The notes: a model not told the origin generated them from the sequence alone. A DNA stretch of 64,000 nt from JABDII01 sp963815325 (GCA_963815325.1 CAWFGG010000010.1:1-64000), one strand, 5' to 3'; positions 20,144 to 29,147 are shown, counted from the stretch's first letter. Made by a program: numbers and translations.

Positions 20144-21247
20144 ATGAAACAGGATCCTGTTCAGAAGATCATTCAAGTCGCCATCAAGCGAGGCGCCTCG
20201 GACCTGCACATCAAGGCAGGCGATGTCTTCCGGGCGCGCATCGACGGCAAACTGGTGCCGCTCACCAAGCAACGACTGACACCGGATCAGACGCGGGCCA
20301 TCGCGCTCATGCTCATTCCGCACGAGGAAGACCGCCGCCGGATCGATCACCTCAAAGACTACGATTGCTCGTGGGGCATGCCCGGCGTTGGCCGATTCCG
20401 GGTCAACCTGCTCCGCCAGCGCTCTTCCTTCATGATCGTCATGCGGGTCATTCCCTTCGCCGTGCCGTCCCTGGAATCGCTTGGCGTCCCCGAGGTGCTG
20501 GCGACGTTGGTGGAGCGGCCCCATGGCTTCATTGCCATCAGCGGTGCCAGCGGCAGCGGCCGAAGTTCCACGATGGCGGCCATGATACACCACTTGAACA
20601 GCACCGTGGAAAAGCACATCGTCTCGATCGAGAATCCGATTGAATTCCTGCATCGCGATCTCAAGAGCAGCATCACCCAGCGCGATGTCGGGATCGACAC
20701 AGGGTCGGTCTACGCGGGCCTGCAATCGGCCGTGCGCCAGGATCCGGACGTGATCGTCATCGGAGAACTGCGCGACGGCGACACGGCGGAGACCGCCATC
20801 AAGGCCGCGGAGATGGGTCACCTGGTGATCGGTGTGTTGTCGACGCCCAACGTGCCGAGCACCCTGTCCCGGCTGCTCGCCATGTTTCCTTCGGAAGACC
20901 GGGACATGGCGCGCACCCGGTTGGCGGATGTGCTGCTCGGCGTCAGTGCTCAGCAACTCGTTCCACGGAAAACGGGGGACGGGCGTGTCGCCGTATTCGA
21001 AGTGTTAGTGGCCACCGACGCGGTGCGGGACTGGCTCCGGACCCACGGCACGCTGCTCGAACTCCAAGAGCTGATGACCGCCGACGACGAAGAATCCGGC
21101 ATGTGCACCTTCGATTCCGAGATCGCACGGTTGGTCGACGAGGAGATCATCACGGCCCAGACCGCCGAGGCGCTGTCGGCCCAGCAGCAGGCGCCGCCCA
21201 AGAAATCGAGCCGTCGGGCCAAGAGCAGTTCGCGCAAGTCTTCCTGA
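20144..21247 (+). CDS. PilT-like secretion/twitching ATPase with altered catalytic motifs
   Basis: A 367-residue relative of the type IV pilus retraction ATPases: N-terminal PAS-like part (SDLHIKAGD), then the RecA-type core and the GMCTFDSEIARLV end typical of PilT/PilU. The motifs are unusual. Walker A reads GASGSGRSS, with Arg140 in place of the catalytic Lys. The Asp box reads ENPIEF instead of EDPIEF at 163. The His box GTLHT has become GVLST (Ser233). Walker B (DVIVIGELRD) is normal. A Ser/Lys-rich tail follows. It may be an ATPase-poor accessory like PilU or a regulator. Minor pilin genes lie 1.4 kb downstream on the other strand. Confidence 0.85.
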   Translation: MKQDPVQKIIQVAIKRGASDLHIKAGDVFRARIDGKLVPLTKQRLTPDQTRAIALMLIPHEEDRRRIDHLKDYDCSWGMPGVGRFRVNLLRQRSSFMIVMRVIPFAVPSLESLGVPEVLATLVERPHGFIAISGASGSGRSSTMAAMIHHLNSTVEKHIVSIENPIEFLHRDLKSSITQRDVGIDTGSVYAGLQSAVRQDPDVIVIGELRDGDTAETAIKAAEMGHLVIGVLSTPNVPSTLSRLLAMFPSEDRDMARTRLADVLLGVSAQQLVPRKTGDGRVAVFEVLVATDAVRDWLRTHGTLLELQELMTADDEESGMCTFDSEIARLVDEEIITAQTAEALSAQQQAPPKKSSRRAKSSSRKSS

Positions 21248-21262
21248 TCGCGACGGAACATC

Positions 21263-22543
21263 ATGTTCGACCCGAAGAGCCATTGCGTCGTGGTGGTCGG
21301 TGCCCAGTGGGGCGACGAGGGGAAGGGCAAGGTGGTGGACGTCCTCACCGAGCAAGCCGACCTCGTCGTCCGCTACCAGGGTGGGGCCAATGCCGGCCAT
21401 ACGGTTGTAATCGACGACACCGAGTTCATCCTCCACCAGATTCCATCGGGCATCCTGCGCCCGAAGGCGCGCTGCCTCGTGGGCAACGGGGTGGTCCTCG
21501 ATCCGGACACCTTTTTCACCGAACTGGACGCGCTCACGGCGCGCGGCATCGAGACCACGGGGCGCCTCTTCATTTCCGACCGGGCCCACTTGGTGCTGCC
21601 CTATCACAAGCTGCTCGATGCGGCCAGCGAAAAGCGGCAGCAAATCGGCACCACCGGCCGCGGGATCGGCCCGGCCTACGAAGACAAGACCGGCCGGCGC
21701 GGCATCCGCGTGGGCGACGTGATTCACCCGGCCGGGCTGCTCCAGCGTCTGACGGCGCAGGTTGAGCGCTCCAACATGCTGCTCGAGTCGATGGGGAGCG
21801 CGGAGCGGGCGTCGCTCGAGCACCATCTTGCGCTACTCGAGCGAATCGGACCGCGGCTCGAGCCGCTGACCGCCGACACGGGCCTCCTGGTCCACCGTTC
21901 GCTCCAGGCCGGGGAACGAGTGCTGCTCGAGGGCGCCCAGGGCGCGTTGCTCGACGTCGACCACGGGACCTATCCGTTCGTCACCTCATCCAATACCACG
22001 GCGGGTGGCGCGGCCGTGGGCGCGGGCATCGGGCCCACGGCCATCGATCAGGTGTTGGGGGTGGTCAAGGCCTATACCACCCGGGTCGGGAACGGCCCCC
22101 TCCCGACCGAAGCCGAGGCTCCGGAGGGAGACCGGTTGCGAGCGGAAGGCGACGAGTTTGGCGCTACCACGGGTCGGCCTCGGCGCTGCGGCTGGTTCGA
22201 CGCCTCGGTGGTGCGGTACTCGGTCAGGGTCAACGGCCTGACCGGCTTGGCGGTAACCAAGCTGGACGTGCTCGACGGCTTTGCGGAGATTCCGGTTGGG
22301 GTGGGATATGATGTGGGCGCGGCAGCGTCGGACGAGCTGCCGGGTCAGGTCGAAGCGCTCGAACTGGTGCGGCCGCGCTACGAGATCCTGCCCGGCTGGG
22401 AAAGGCCTACCGGCGGCGCCCGCCGCATGGCCGACCTGCCCGCCCAAGCCCGGGCCTATCTCGATCGAATCCAGGACCTGGCCGGCGCTCCGATCCGCTA
22501 CGTGAGCGTGGGCACGCGGCGGGATCAGATCATTGAAGTCTGA
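21263..22543 (+). CDS. purA: Adenylosuccinate synthetase
   Basis: Joins IMP and aspartate using GTP, the first step to AMP. A 426-residue protein with the GTP loop QWGDEGKGK (15-23), GGANAGHT carrying the catalytic His, GTTGRGIGPAYEDK and the GATTGRPRRCGWFD segment. Length and motif order are normal. It is the last gene before a perfect terminator hairpin. Confidence 0.97.
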   Translation: MFDPKSHCVVVVGAQWGDEGKGKVVDVLTEQADLVVRYQGGANAGHTVVIDDTEFILHQIPSGILRPKARCLVGNGVVLDPDTFFTELDALTARGIETTGRLFISDRAHLVLPYHKLLDAASEKRQQIGTTGRGIGPAYEDKTGRRGIRVGDVIHPAGLLQRLTAQVERSNMLLESMGSAERASLEHHLALLERIGPRLEPLTADTGLLVHRSLQAGERVLLEGAQGALLDVDHGTYPFVTSSNTTAGGAAVGAGIGPTAIDQVLGVVKAYTTRVGNGPLPTEAEAPEGDRLRAEGDEFGATTGRPRRCGWFDASVVRYSVRVNGLTGLAVTKLDVLDGFAEIPVGVGYDVGAAASDELPGQVEALELVRPRYEILPGWERPTGGARRMADLPAQARAYLDRIQDLAGAPIRYVSVGTRRDQIIEV

Positions 22544-22573
22544 AGGCCCGGCTCCCCGAGGGAGCCGGGCCTT
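22543..22573 (+). terminator. Intrinsic terminator after purA
   Basis: A perfect 13-bp inverted repeat (22543-22555 with 22561-22573) around a 5-base loop begins at the last base of the purA stop codon. The arms start with AAGG and end with CCTT, so the hairpin can act on both strands and would also protect the convergent pilin operon. Confidence 0.85.
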
Positions 22574-22611
22574 CAAGTTGGTGCAGGGGTGTAGGGTTGT
22601 AGGACCACTAT

Positions 22612-22670
22612 CCACTACTACCTACCTACCTCCTACCCACTACTACCTACCTACCTCCTACCCACTACTA
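22612..22670. repeat. 25-bp tandem repeat, 2.4 copies
   Basis: Two identical 25-base units of CTAC/CTACC character (22612-22636 and 22637-22661) and a 9-base partial copy fill the gap between the purA terminator and the end of the pilin operon. This is pyrimidine-rich on the plus strand. Confidence 0.9.
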
Positions 22671-22676
22671 CCCTCC

Positions 22677-24503
22677 TCACGGCACCTGATAGGTCTGATA
22701 CCAGCTCGCCACATTGAATCCGACCGGATTGATGCGGTAGATCCGGTTCTTGGCGAAGTGCCCCGTGGTCGGGAAGTAGGGCGGGGGGTTGGTGAACGCG
22801 CAGGTGTTGTACGAGTACCGCTTGAGGTATCCCGTGCCGCTCGTGGTGCCGACGGCGCCGCGGGTCTTCTGGATGATCCCGCCGGTCAGGTAGAGGCAGC
22901 CGCGCCCCCAGTTGGTGGTCTCACACTTCTCCTTGGTGGTCGGGCCGCTCGCGTAGTCCTGCACCCAGAACTGGTCCAGGGCCATGACCACGGCCTGGAT
23001 GACCTCGTCGCGGCCGCCATCGGGGTCGAGCGTTTGCCAGGTGGACGTCGACGGATAGTTGATCGGCGTGTTGATGGTGTTGTCCGACACGATGACGTCC
23101 TGGCCCGCCACCAGGCCCACGATATCCTCGCACCGGTTGGGGACGGCTGCCGGGTCGGTCTCCTGACTCAGATCATCCATGATGATGATGTCTTGAGGGG
23201 ACAGGATCGTGATACGACCACGTACCCTCCCACTGATCCCTACCTTGCCGTCGGCGAAGATGACGCCCTTGAAACTCGGGTTATAGGGCCGGTTGATGGG
23301 CCAGAGGTAGTTGGCCATCGCGCCGACGGTGCTATTGGGGAAGAGGCCAGCGGGAAGGTCACCGGCGGCAACGGCGGCTGGCGGCGCCCCGCCCCACCCG
23401 GCCCACGGGAGCCATGCCCCGTCGGCGTTGTTGGGCACGAAGACGTTGGTCAGCCACGGATCCCCACCCAGGTAGCACGCCGCGTTGGCGGCGGTAAAGG
23501 CATCGTACTTGTCGTCGCTCCCGCTAGTGGGATGATCCATGATCGACATGAACAGGCCGGGGTGGCTGCCGCCCACGTGGCCGCAATTCTCGGAGTTCTT
23601 GATTCTGGAACTCCCACCTGGCTCCATGGCGGCCACCAGCTTGGTGTCGTTGCCGCGGTAGACCATCATGAAGCCCTCGTTCTCGTCCTTGAAGTCGCCG
23701 TCGAGGTTGATGTCGACCGGTACGAATTGAATGCGCAGGCTGGCCTCGCCGGTGCCGCCGGCATTGTCGCCGAGCACGTAGGTGTTCCCGGCCATGGCCT
23801 GGGTCTTGAGCTTGTTGATGTCCGTGATGGTCGGCATTTCGATCCGCGGGACGTGCTCATTGAATCCGCGATCGAACTGGCCGTAGGATGGTTGGTTGAC
23901 GACCTTCGCCGTTCGCACTTCGGCCTTGAAGGTGGCTTTGCTACCCCCGCAGGGGGCGTACATCTTCAAGTTGTCGTTGGTATGCACCGGGCCGAACAGG
24001 ACGTCGTTGCATCCGAACGAGATGTTGGACGGCTCGATGTCGGTGAAGTAGGCGAACTTGGCGAAGCTCTCCTGGTTGACCTCCAGCCGCTGCACCGAGC
24101 GGTTGCCGAAGCTGTCCTCCGCCACGGCCAGGATGCTGCCGAAGATGCCATACTGGCCCGACGTAATACCGGCCGGCCCGACATAGGCTGAGCGTTTCAC
24201 GTTGGGAATGACCATGCCATCGGCGTCGATGGCCGGCGCGCTGGAGAACACGGTGGTATAGCCGCTATCCACCGGGTAGAGCGACGTGTTTCCGTTCAGC
24301 TCGCTCCGCACTTCCTCGAGGCTCTGCAGGGCGACACCGTCGAGCACGCTGGTCCGGGCGCTGTTCTTTTGGACCAGGGTCGTGTTGATGGCGAGCATCG
24401 CCGCCCCAACCGCGATCGCGCTGACGGCGAGCGCCACCAGCAGGGCCGCGACCAGGGCGATGCCCCGCTCGTCACGATGGAGTGTGGTGTAGTGCGTTGT
24501 CAT
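22677..24503 (-). CDS. PilX-type minor pilin / pilus assembly protein
   Basis: A 608-residue protein with an N-terminal GIALVAALLVALAVSAIAVG membrane segment after a short basic leader (RDERG), the form of PilX N-terminal proteins, and a long extracellular region without clear repeats. It probably joins the tip complex of a type IV pilus. The ATG at 24503 has GGAGGAGAAGG just upstream; an in-frame GTG at 24530 is less likely. Last gene of the pilin operon, ending 6 bases after the CTACC repeat. The plus-strand open frame across it is a shadow. Confidence 0.8.
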   Translation of the reverse strand: MTTHYTTLHRDERGIALVAALLVALAVSAIAVGAAMLAINTTLVQKNSARTSVLDGVALQSLEEVRSELNGNTSLYPVDSGYTTVFSSAPAIDADGMVIPNVKRSAYVGPAGITSGQYGIFGSILAVAEDSFGNRSVQRLEVNQESFAKFAYFTDIEPSNISFGCNDVLFGPVHTNDNLKMYAPCGGSKATFKAEVRTAKVVNQPSYGQFDRGFNEHVPRIEMPTITDINKLKTQAMAGNTYVLGDNAGGTGEASLRIQFVPVDINLDGDFKDENEGFMMVYRGNDTKLVAAMEPGGSSRIKNSENCGHVGGSHPGLFMSIMDHPTSGSDDKYDAFTAANAACYLGGDPWLTNVFVPNNADGAWLPWAGWGGAPPAAVAAGDLPAGLFPNSTVGAMANYLWPINRPYNPSFKGVIFADGKVGISGRVRGRITILSPQDIIIMDDLSQETDPAAVPNRCEDIVGLVAGQDVIVSDNTINTPINYPSTSTWQTLDPDGGRDEVIQAVVMALDQFWVQDYASGPTTKEKCETTNWGRGCLYLTGGIIQKTRGAVGTTSGTGYLKRYSYNTCAFTNPPPYFPTTGHFAKNRIYRINPVGFNVASWYQTYQVP

Positions 24504-24526
24504 CGATCCTTCTCCTCCTCGATTGT

Positions 24527-25687
24527 TCACGGCACGACCACAGGCAGCGACACGCTGAATGTCGAGCTGCTCGGCGAGCAGTCCTGTGCCGTGACGGCGT
24601 ATTCATATACGTTGCCCGGGACGACCCCACCATCGGTAAATCCGTAGCTCGCGTTCCCGGCCGGAATGGCAATGATCGGGTCACCCCAGAGCGTGTCTCC
24701 CACCACCCGGCGGAAGACGCCATAGCGGATCACGTCGTTCTCGCCGCCACCTTCGTCCACGGCCGGCATCCAATTCAGGTCCACATCGACGCCGGTCATG
24801 GCGAGCGAGGCCAACACCGGCTGGCTGAAGAGCGGCTGGCTGCCGCAGATAGCCAGCTTGGCGACGCCCATATTGGGGAGTGGCACGGCCAGAGAAATCG
24901 GCTTGGTGCGTTCCTTGGGCCCCACTTCGCCGTTGGTGACCACATAGCGGACCTCGACCAGCCGGAGGCTGTCGACGCGGGCGGCGGCCCCGGTGTCCGC
25001 CACGTCGCCGTGGAGCGGCACGCCGTGAGAGAGCGGGAGCCATGCTGTGGGAACCGTATCGACGGTCGATCGTCCGGCTGGCGGTACGTTCAGGTAGTGA
25101 TACCGGAAGAACGGCCTGGCCGAGTCCGGCAAAATGTTCCGGACCACGACCTCCGGAGTGTTGTTGTTGACCTGACGCTGCAGCACGTAGTCATCGGTCC
25201 GCGGGGTCGCGGCATTCAAGCTGAAGAAGTAGGTGATGGTCTCGGCCGTACTCGGATTGGCCGCGGCATCGTTGTAGTTGACACTGGGGTACACGAAAGC
25301 CGGCAACGAGCCGGGAATCGTGGTCTGCTGCGCCGTAGTCATGGCGCTCACATGTCCGCTGGGCGCGTCTGGGTCGATGAATACGGCCGACACGTCGGCT
25401 GCGTTATTGGAGATGTAGTCGGCGGAGAAGGCGAAGGCGTCGGCGCCCGCATACACGACGACCGGCTGCTGGTCCGGCACGTTGCCGCCGGCGGCGGACA
25501 ACTCCCGCCGGATGAAATCGTTGGCGAACCGGTAGTTCTGGAGCAGCGCCAGCTCGTCCGAAGCCTTGGAGAATCCGCGTGACTGGGACAAGAGCATGTT
25601 CATCGTCGCCCCGAGCACGATGGCGAAGATCACCAGGGCCACCAGCATTTCGATCAGGGTAATGCCCCGGTTCGAGCGGATCATCAT
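24527..25687 (-). CDS. PilW-like minor pilin with C-terminal Fn3-like domain
   Basis: A 386-residue protein with a prepilin signal: SNRGITLIEMLVALVIFAIV, where the Gly before ITLIE is the peptidase site and Glu follows at +5. The middle part is pilin-like. From about residue 290 the sequence (DVDLNWMPAVDEGGG, RYGVFRRVVGD, GNVYEYAVTAQDCSPSS) looks like a fibronectin type III domain, rare on pilins. AAGGAG six bases before ATG 25687 favours that start over 25702. The upstream pilV-like stop lies within 15 bases. Confidence 0.8.
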   Translation of the reverse strand: MMIRSNRGITLIEMLVALVIFAIVLGATMNMLLSQSRGFSKASDELALLQNYRFANDFIRRELSAAGGNVPDQQPVVVYAGADAFAFSADYISNNAADVSAVFIDPDAPSGHVSAMTTAQQTTIPGSLPAFVYPSVNYNDAAANPSTAETITYFFSLNAATPRTDDYVLQRQVNNNTPEVVVRNILPDSARPFFRYHYLNVPPAGRSTVDTVPTAWLPLSHGVPLHGDVADTGAAARVDSLRLVEVRYVVTNGEVGPKERTKPISLAVPLPNMGVAKLAICGSQPLFSQPVLASLAMTGVDVDLNWMPAVDEGGGENDVIRYGVFRRVVGDTLWGDPIIAIPAGNASYGFTDGGVVPGNVYEYAVTAQDCSPSSSTFSVSLPVVVP

Positions 25688-25698
25688 CCGATTCTCCT

Positions 25699-26079
25699 TC
25701 ATGGCGCCGCGATGGTGACGGAGCGCTCCACCGGGTGTGGCAGGTTCGGCGCGGTCACCTTGACGGTGACGCGCTTATAGTCGAGCGGCTGGCCGGTTCC
25801 ACCTGTCTGCACGATCGTCGTCATCTGGGTCCATCCCGCATACGGCTGGCCGGTGGTGGTATCCGCAAAGGCCGAGTCGAGGGTCACGTAGGTGGGCCAG
25901 GAGCGCACCAGGCCGATCCTGGCATCGGCGATCGCATCGGCCTGGGCCCGGATCTTGTCGATCGAGACCGAGTGCATGAAGCGGGCGGTCGCCGAGGTGA
26001 TCCCAAGGACCACTGAGGTCAGGATGACCAGGGCCAGCATGACCTCGATCAGAGTGAATCCGTTCGCCGGTCGTCGCAT
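25699..26079 (-). CDS. PilV-like minor pilin
   Basis: A 126-residue prepilin: short leader MRRPANG, then FTLIEVMLALVILTSVVLG with the class III cleavage site after Gly and the conserved Glu5. The remainder is a small pilin domain. It starts with a one-base overlap on the stop of the FimT-like gene, and GGAGGCGGGG lies upstream of ATG 26079. It probably primes pilus assembly together with its operon partners. Confidence 0.85.
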   Translation of the reverse strand: MRRPANGFTLIEVMLALVILTSVVLGITSATARFMHSVSIDKIRAQADAIADARIGLVRSWPTYVTLDSAFADTTTGQPYAGWTQMTTIVQTGGTGQPLDYKRVTVKVTAPNLPHPVERSVTIAAP

Positions 26080-26660
26080 CAGAATCCCCGCCTCCACTGG
26101 CTGCCGTTGTAGGACCACCATTCGGCTCGTCCGGTGGCCCGGACCACCTCGACGGCTCTGGTATCGTTCTCGTGGCCGGCCTGCCCGGCCACGGCCCGCG
26201 AGGAACTGATGTAGAGCCCGCTCTCCTCGCTGGCGCTGCCGTTGGCGTGGAACACGACCGCCGGCAGGCCGGCCACGACGCGGGTGAAGTTGACGGGCGC
26301 GCCGCCAAAGGCACGCGCCGGCGCATTAGCGCGCGCGAACACCGCGTTCTCGTCCAGCGCCTCGCCCTTCCGCCGCTCACCGGCGTCGAGGATGCCGTTC
26401 GAGTTCCGGTCGTAGAGGATGATGATGGCGTTGTTGGGGACGTCGAACTGCACGATCATGTCGTGCTGCTTCGACATCGCCTCGCGCTGGGCGGCCATGA
26501 GGGTGGTGCCGACGGCGCGCATTGCGCCGTCGATTTGGTACTTGGCGAAGTCGATTTGGGGGAGCGCGATCGCAGCCGTGGCTCCGATGATCGTGACCAC
26601 GACCACCAGCTCGGTCAGGGTGAATCCGCGTCGGTTGTCTATTGAGGCAAATCGGTGCAT
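26079..26660 (-). CDS. GspH/FimT-type minor pilin
   Basis: A 193-residue pseudopilin with leader MHRFASIDNRRG, cleavage before FTLTELVVVVTIIGATAA, and a C-terminal GspH-like domain (AQREAMSKQHDMIVQF, DRNSNGILDAGE). First gene of the operon. The ATG at 26660 follows TGGAGAG by five bases; this ribosome site lies in the closing stem of the riboswitch at 26662-26746. The frame stays open upstream to 26954, but that part is the RNA leader, not protein. Confidence 0.85.
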   Translation of the reverse strand: MHRFASIDNRRGFTLTELVVVVTIIGATAAIALPQIDFAKYQIDGAMRAVGTTLMAAQREAMSKQHDMIVQFDVPNNAIIILYDRNSNGILDAGERRKGEALDENAVFARANAPARAFGGAPVNFTRVVAGLPAVVFHANGSASEESGLYISSSRAVAGQAGHENDTRAVEVVRATGRAEWWSYNGSQWRRGF

Positions 26661-26661
26661 C

Positions 26662-26746
26662 GGCTCTCCAGGCGGCCGGGGCGATCTCAGGGAGATCCCG
26701 GGCTTTGCGTCCCGCCGTCGCCGGCGGTTTGCCTTCTTCTGGAGCC
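26662..26746 (-). promoter_or_regulatory. Cyclic-di-GMP class I (GEMM) riboswitch
   Basis: On the minus strand the leader of the pilin operon contains the GEMM core: GGCAAACC, a CCGCCG stem capped by the GNRA loop GCGA, CGGCGG, then GACGCAAAGCC (26733-26701). A second hairpin follows (GATCTC..GAGATC inside CCGGG..CCCGG). The closing stem P1 pairs 26746-26739 (GGCTCCAG) with 26671-26662 (CTGGAG AG CC), which includes the TGGAGAG ribosome site. Stabilising P1 by ligand should hide that site, suggesting an OFF switch for pilin translation. The motif is seen directly; the direction of control is inferred. Confidence 0.85.
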
Positions 26747-26799
26747 GGTCAAGCGAACGCGGCCCCGCGCGGTGAAGGGCCGAGTCTATTGGCCCTGCC

Positions 26800-26830
26800 A
26801 TAACCTCTCGTAAACGCCCGTGGCTGTCAA
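26800..26830 (-). promoter_or_regulatory. Possible promoter of the pilin operon
   Basis: On the minus strand, TTGACA (26830-26825) and GGTTAT (26805-26800) lie 19 bases apart, about 55 bases before the riboswitch core. The -35 box is perfect, while the spacer is longer than ideal. Confidence 0.4.
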
Positions 26831-27208
26831 CCATCCGGGCGACCGAAGGTGGTGCTTCCCGATCATTCTTGAAGCAATGACCATGCCGCGGGGACAATGT
26901 GTTTATTAAATTGCTGTAGAATGACTTGGGAGTTTCTCGGCCGAGGTAACCCAAGTGTTAGAGGCGCGATACGCGACACAGTGTTGCTTTGATGCAACGT
27001 TTTGCACAGAGCTAGGGAATACCCTAGCCAGGGCTGGATCGGACAACTCGGAATGGGGAGGCTCAGACCTCGTGTCGCCAGGCCGACCGCTACTCGCCCA
27101 CCGCCAACAATCGCAACGGCTTAGGTTGCCCCCCCGCGGCCGGTCCGGGTATCTTGACCCGCCGACGGCTGGCAGTCTCCCACGACCCACCACTCGAGAC
27201 CAGGACCC
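26831..27208. other. Non-coding gap between pilin operon and glyS
   Basis: This gap holds the far upstream region of the pilin operon and the glyS leader. A perfect 7-bp stem (GCTAGGG 27011-27017, CCCTAGC 27022-27028) with a 4-base loop is visible. I looked for a T-box (AGGGTGGNACCGCG-type) before glyS and did not find one. AT content is higher than average near 26880-26950. Confidence 0.5.
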
Positions 27209-28546
27209 ATGGCCGAACAAGGACTCATGGACAAGCTCGTGTCCCTCTCCAAGCGGCGCGGCTTCGTCTTCCAATCATCCGAGATCTACGGCGGGCTGGG
27301 TTCCGTCTGGGACTACGGCCCCCTGGGCGTCGAGCTCAAGCGGACGTCAAGGAGCGCTGGTGGCAGGCCATGGTCCACGCCCGGGACGACATCGAAGGAC
27401 TCGACGCCGCCATCCTCATGCACCCCAAGGTCTGGGAGGCCTCGGGCCACGTGTCGGGATTCACCGACCCGCTGGTCGACTGCAAGCAGTGCAAGAACCG
27501 CTTCCGGGCCGACGATCCCGCCATCAAGGGAACCCCAGGGACGCCGGATGCCCAGTGCCCGGTGTGCGGCACCAAAGGGTCGCTCACCGAGCCGCGGCTG
27601 TTCAACCTCATGTTCAAGACGTTCATGGGCCCGGTCGAGGAATCGGCGGCCGTGGTGTACCTCCGGCCGGAGACGGCCCAGGGCATCTACGTCAACTACC
27701 TCAACGTGCTCCAGGCCTCGCGGCAGAAGGTGCCCTTCGGCATCGCCCAGATCGGCAAGGCGTTCCGCAACGAGATCACGCCCGGCAACTTCATCTTCCG
27801 GACCCGCGAGTTCGAGCAGATGGAGATGCAGTTCTTCGTGAAGCCCGGCACCGACGCAGGAATGGTTCGAGCACTGGCGCGATTGGCGCATGGCCTGGTA
27901 CCACGACCTCGGCCTCACGCCCGACAAGCTCCGCTGGCACGAGCATACGGCCAGAAGAGCTGGCCCACTACGCCCGGGCCGCGCTACGACATCGAGTACG
28001 AGTTCCCATTCGGCTGGAAGGAGATCGAAGGCATCCACAACCGCACCGACTTCGACCTGAAGGCGCACCAGGAGCACTCGGGCAAGAAGCTCGAGTACTT
28101 CGACCAGGCGGCCAACGAACGCTACATCCCCTACATCATCGAGACGTCGGCCGGGGCCGACCGCGTCGCGCTCACCGTCATGGTCGACGCGTATCGCGAA
28201 GAAGAAGTGAAGGGCGAGAAGCGCGTGGTCCTGGGACTCCACCCCGGCGCTCGCACCGATCAAGGCCGCCGTGTTCCCGCTGGTCAAGAAGGACGGGATG
28301 CCCGAGCTCGCGGAACGGCTCTACCACGATCTCCAGCGGACGCTGCCCGCATTCTACGACGCCAGCGGGGCCGTCGGCCGGCGCTACCGGCGAATGGATG
28401 AGGCGGGAACCCCGTATTGCATCACCATCGACGGGCAAACCACGGACGACCAGACCGTCACCATCCGTGACCGGGACACCATGGAACAGGAGCGGGTCGG
28501 GATCGATCGGGTGGTGGAGTGGGTTCGAGAGAAGGTAGGTGGCTAA
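27209..28546 (+). CDS. glyS: Glycyl-tRNA synthetase, alpha2 type (five frameshifts)
   Basis: Single-chain GlyRS of the Thermus/eukaryotic kind. N-terminus MDKLVSLSKRRGFVFQSSEIYGG, then WDYGPLGVELK, the RPETAQGIYVNY class II motif, QIGKAFRNEI, FREFEQMEMQFFV and the anticodon-binding end (PLVKKDGMPELA, DEAGTPYCITIDGQT). One missing base near 27345 and extra bases near 27860, 27953, 27984 and 28243 break the frame, yet the protein continues each time. With one dedicated gene this must be functional in life, so errors are the simplest reading. Its TAA stop is the first three bases of a TAACAGC array. Confidence 0.9.
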
Positions 28547-28585
28547 CAGCTAACAGCTAACAGCTAACAGCCAACAGCTAACAGC
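28544..28585. repeat. Heptamer array TAACAGC x6, starting at the glyS stop codon
   Basis: Six heptamers, five exact and one CAACAGC, run without gaps. The first TAA is the glyS stop. The unit is the same as at 3854-3916. A RAYT element follows 20 bases later. Confidence 0.95.
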
Positions 28586-28604
28586 AGAACTCAGGCGGAA
28601 GCTC

Positions 28605-29045
28605 CTACTCGCGGCTGAAGCCGCGGCTCGGCACTTCTGTCGCTGAAGCGACGGGGATGTCGGCGATGGCCCGTTCTGGATGGTGCTGAGGTTGATTCTG
28701 GATGTAGGCTCGGACCCGAGGGACGCTCTTCGGGCTCACCGTCTCGACGTTGTAACCCTTCGCCCAATGAAGCGGATGACCTCGACGTGCATGTCCCTCT
28801 CTGTTGGCGAGGACAGCGCTTCCTCCCTTTAGCCGTTGCACCAAGCGGGGAAGCGATGTTGCCGGATCCAATAGCACCAAAAGATGGACGTGGTCGTTCA
28901 CGATGCCGAGTTCCAGTATCGAAGCACGTTCCTGCCGGGCGACAGCTGGAAGGAAGGCAACAAGGAACCGAGCAGCGCGCCCGTCAATAAGCGGCTCACG
29001 ATGTCGGGTTGTCCAAACGATGTGCACATAGAGACGATGCCGCAT
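28605..29045 (-). CDS. REP-associated tyrosine transposase (RAYT) 1
   Basis: A 146-residue Y1-transposase of the IS200-like superfamily. It starts MRHRLYVHIVWTTRHR; the HUH metal motif is NDHVHLLV (His52, His54) and the likely nucleophile is Tyr114 in RAYIQNQPQHH. The last about ten codons (PSRGFSRE then stop) are written in the left REP palindrome itself, so gene and target sequence are fused. RAYTs are single-strand nucleases that act on REP hairpins; usually they are single-copy housekeeping-like genes. It is intact and similar to the copy at 44606. Confidence 0.9.
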   Translation of the reverse strand: MRHRLYVHIVWTTRHREPLIDGRAARFLVAFLPAVARQERASILELGIVNDHVHLLVLLDPATSLPRLVQRLKGGSAVLANREGHARRGHPLHWAKGYNVETVSPKSVPRVRAYIQNQPQHHPERAIADIPVASATEVPSRGFSRE

Positions 29046-29147
29046 GTCGTCAGATTAGTGGTGCGCCTCGCAGTCTCAGGTATCACTCTACCGCGACGAC
29101 CGTCACTTTAGTGACAGCTGCCGAGTCTCGGCTTTTAGCCGAGGACA
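28605..29147 (-). mobile_element. RAYT element 1 with inverted REP ends
   Basis: A 540-bp unit: a REP two-hairpin module at 28608-28656, the transposase gene, and a second REP module in inverted orientation at 29098-29147. The left module has GCGGCTGAAGCCGC (28611-28624) and GTCGCTGAAGCGAC (28639-28652); the right has GTCACTTTAGTGAC (29102-29115) and CTCGGC..GCCGAG (29127-29143). Heptamer arrays flank both sides. Confidence 0.85.

Noticed and set aside
22533..24191. 552-residue plus-strand frame
   Set aside because: It lies over the PilX-like gene in the opposite direction, begins in the CTACC repeats and has no recognisable domain.
26961..27208. T-box leader before glyS
   Set aside because: A small perfect stem-loop exists, but the conserved T-box bulge sequence and specifier loop were not found.
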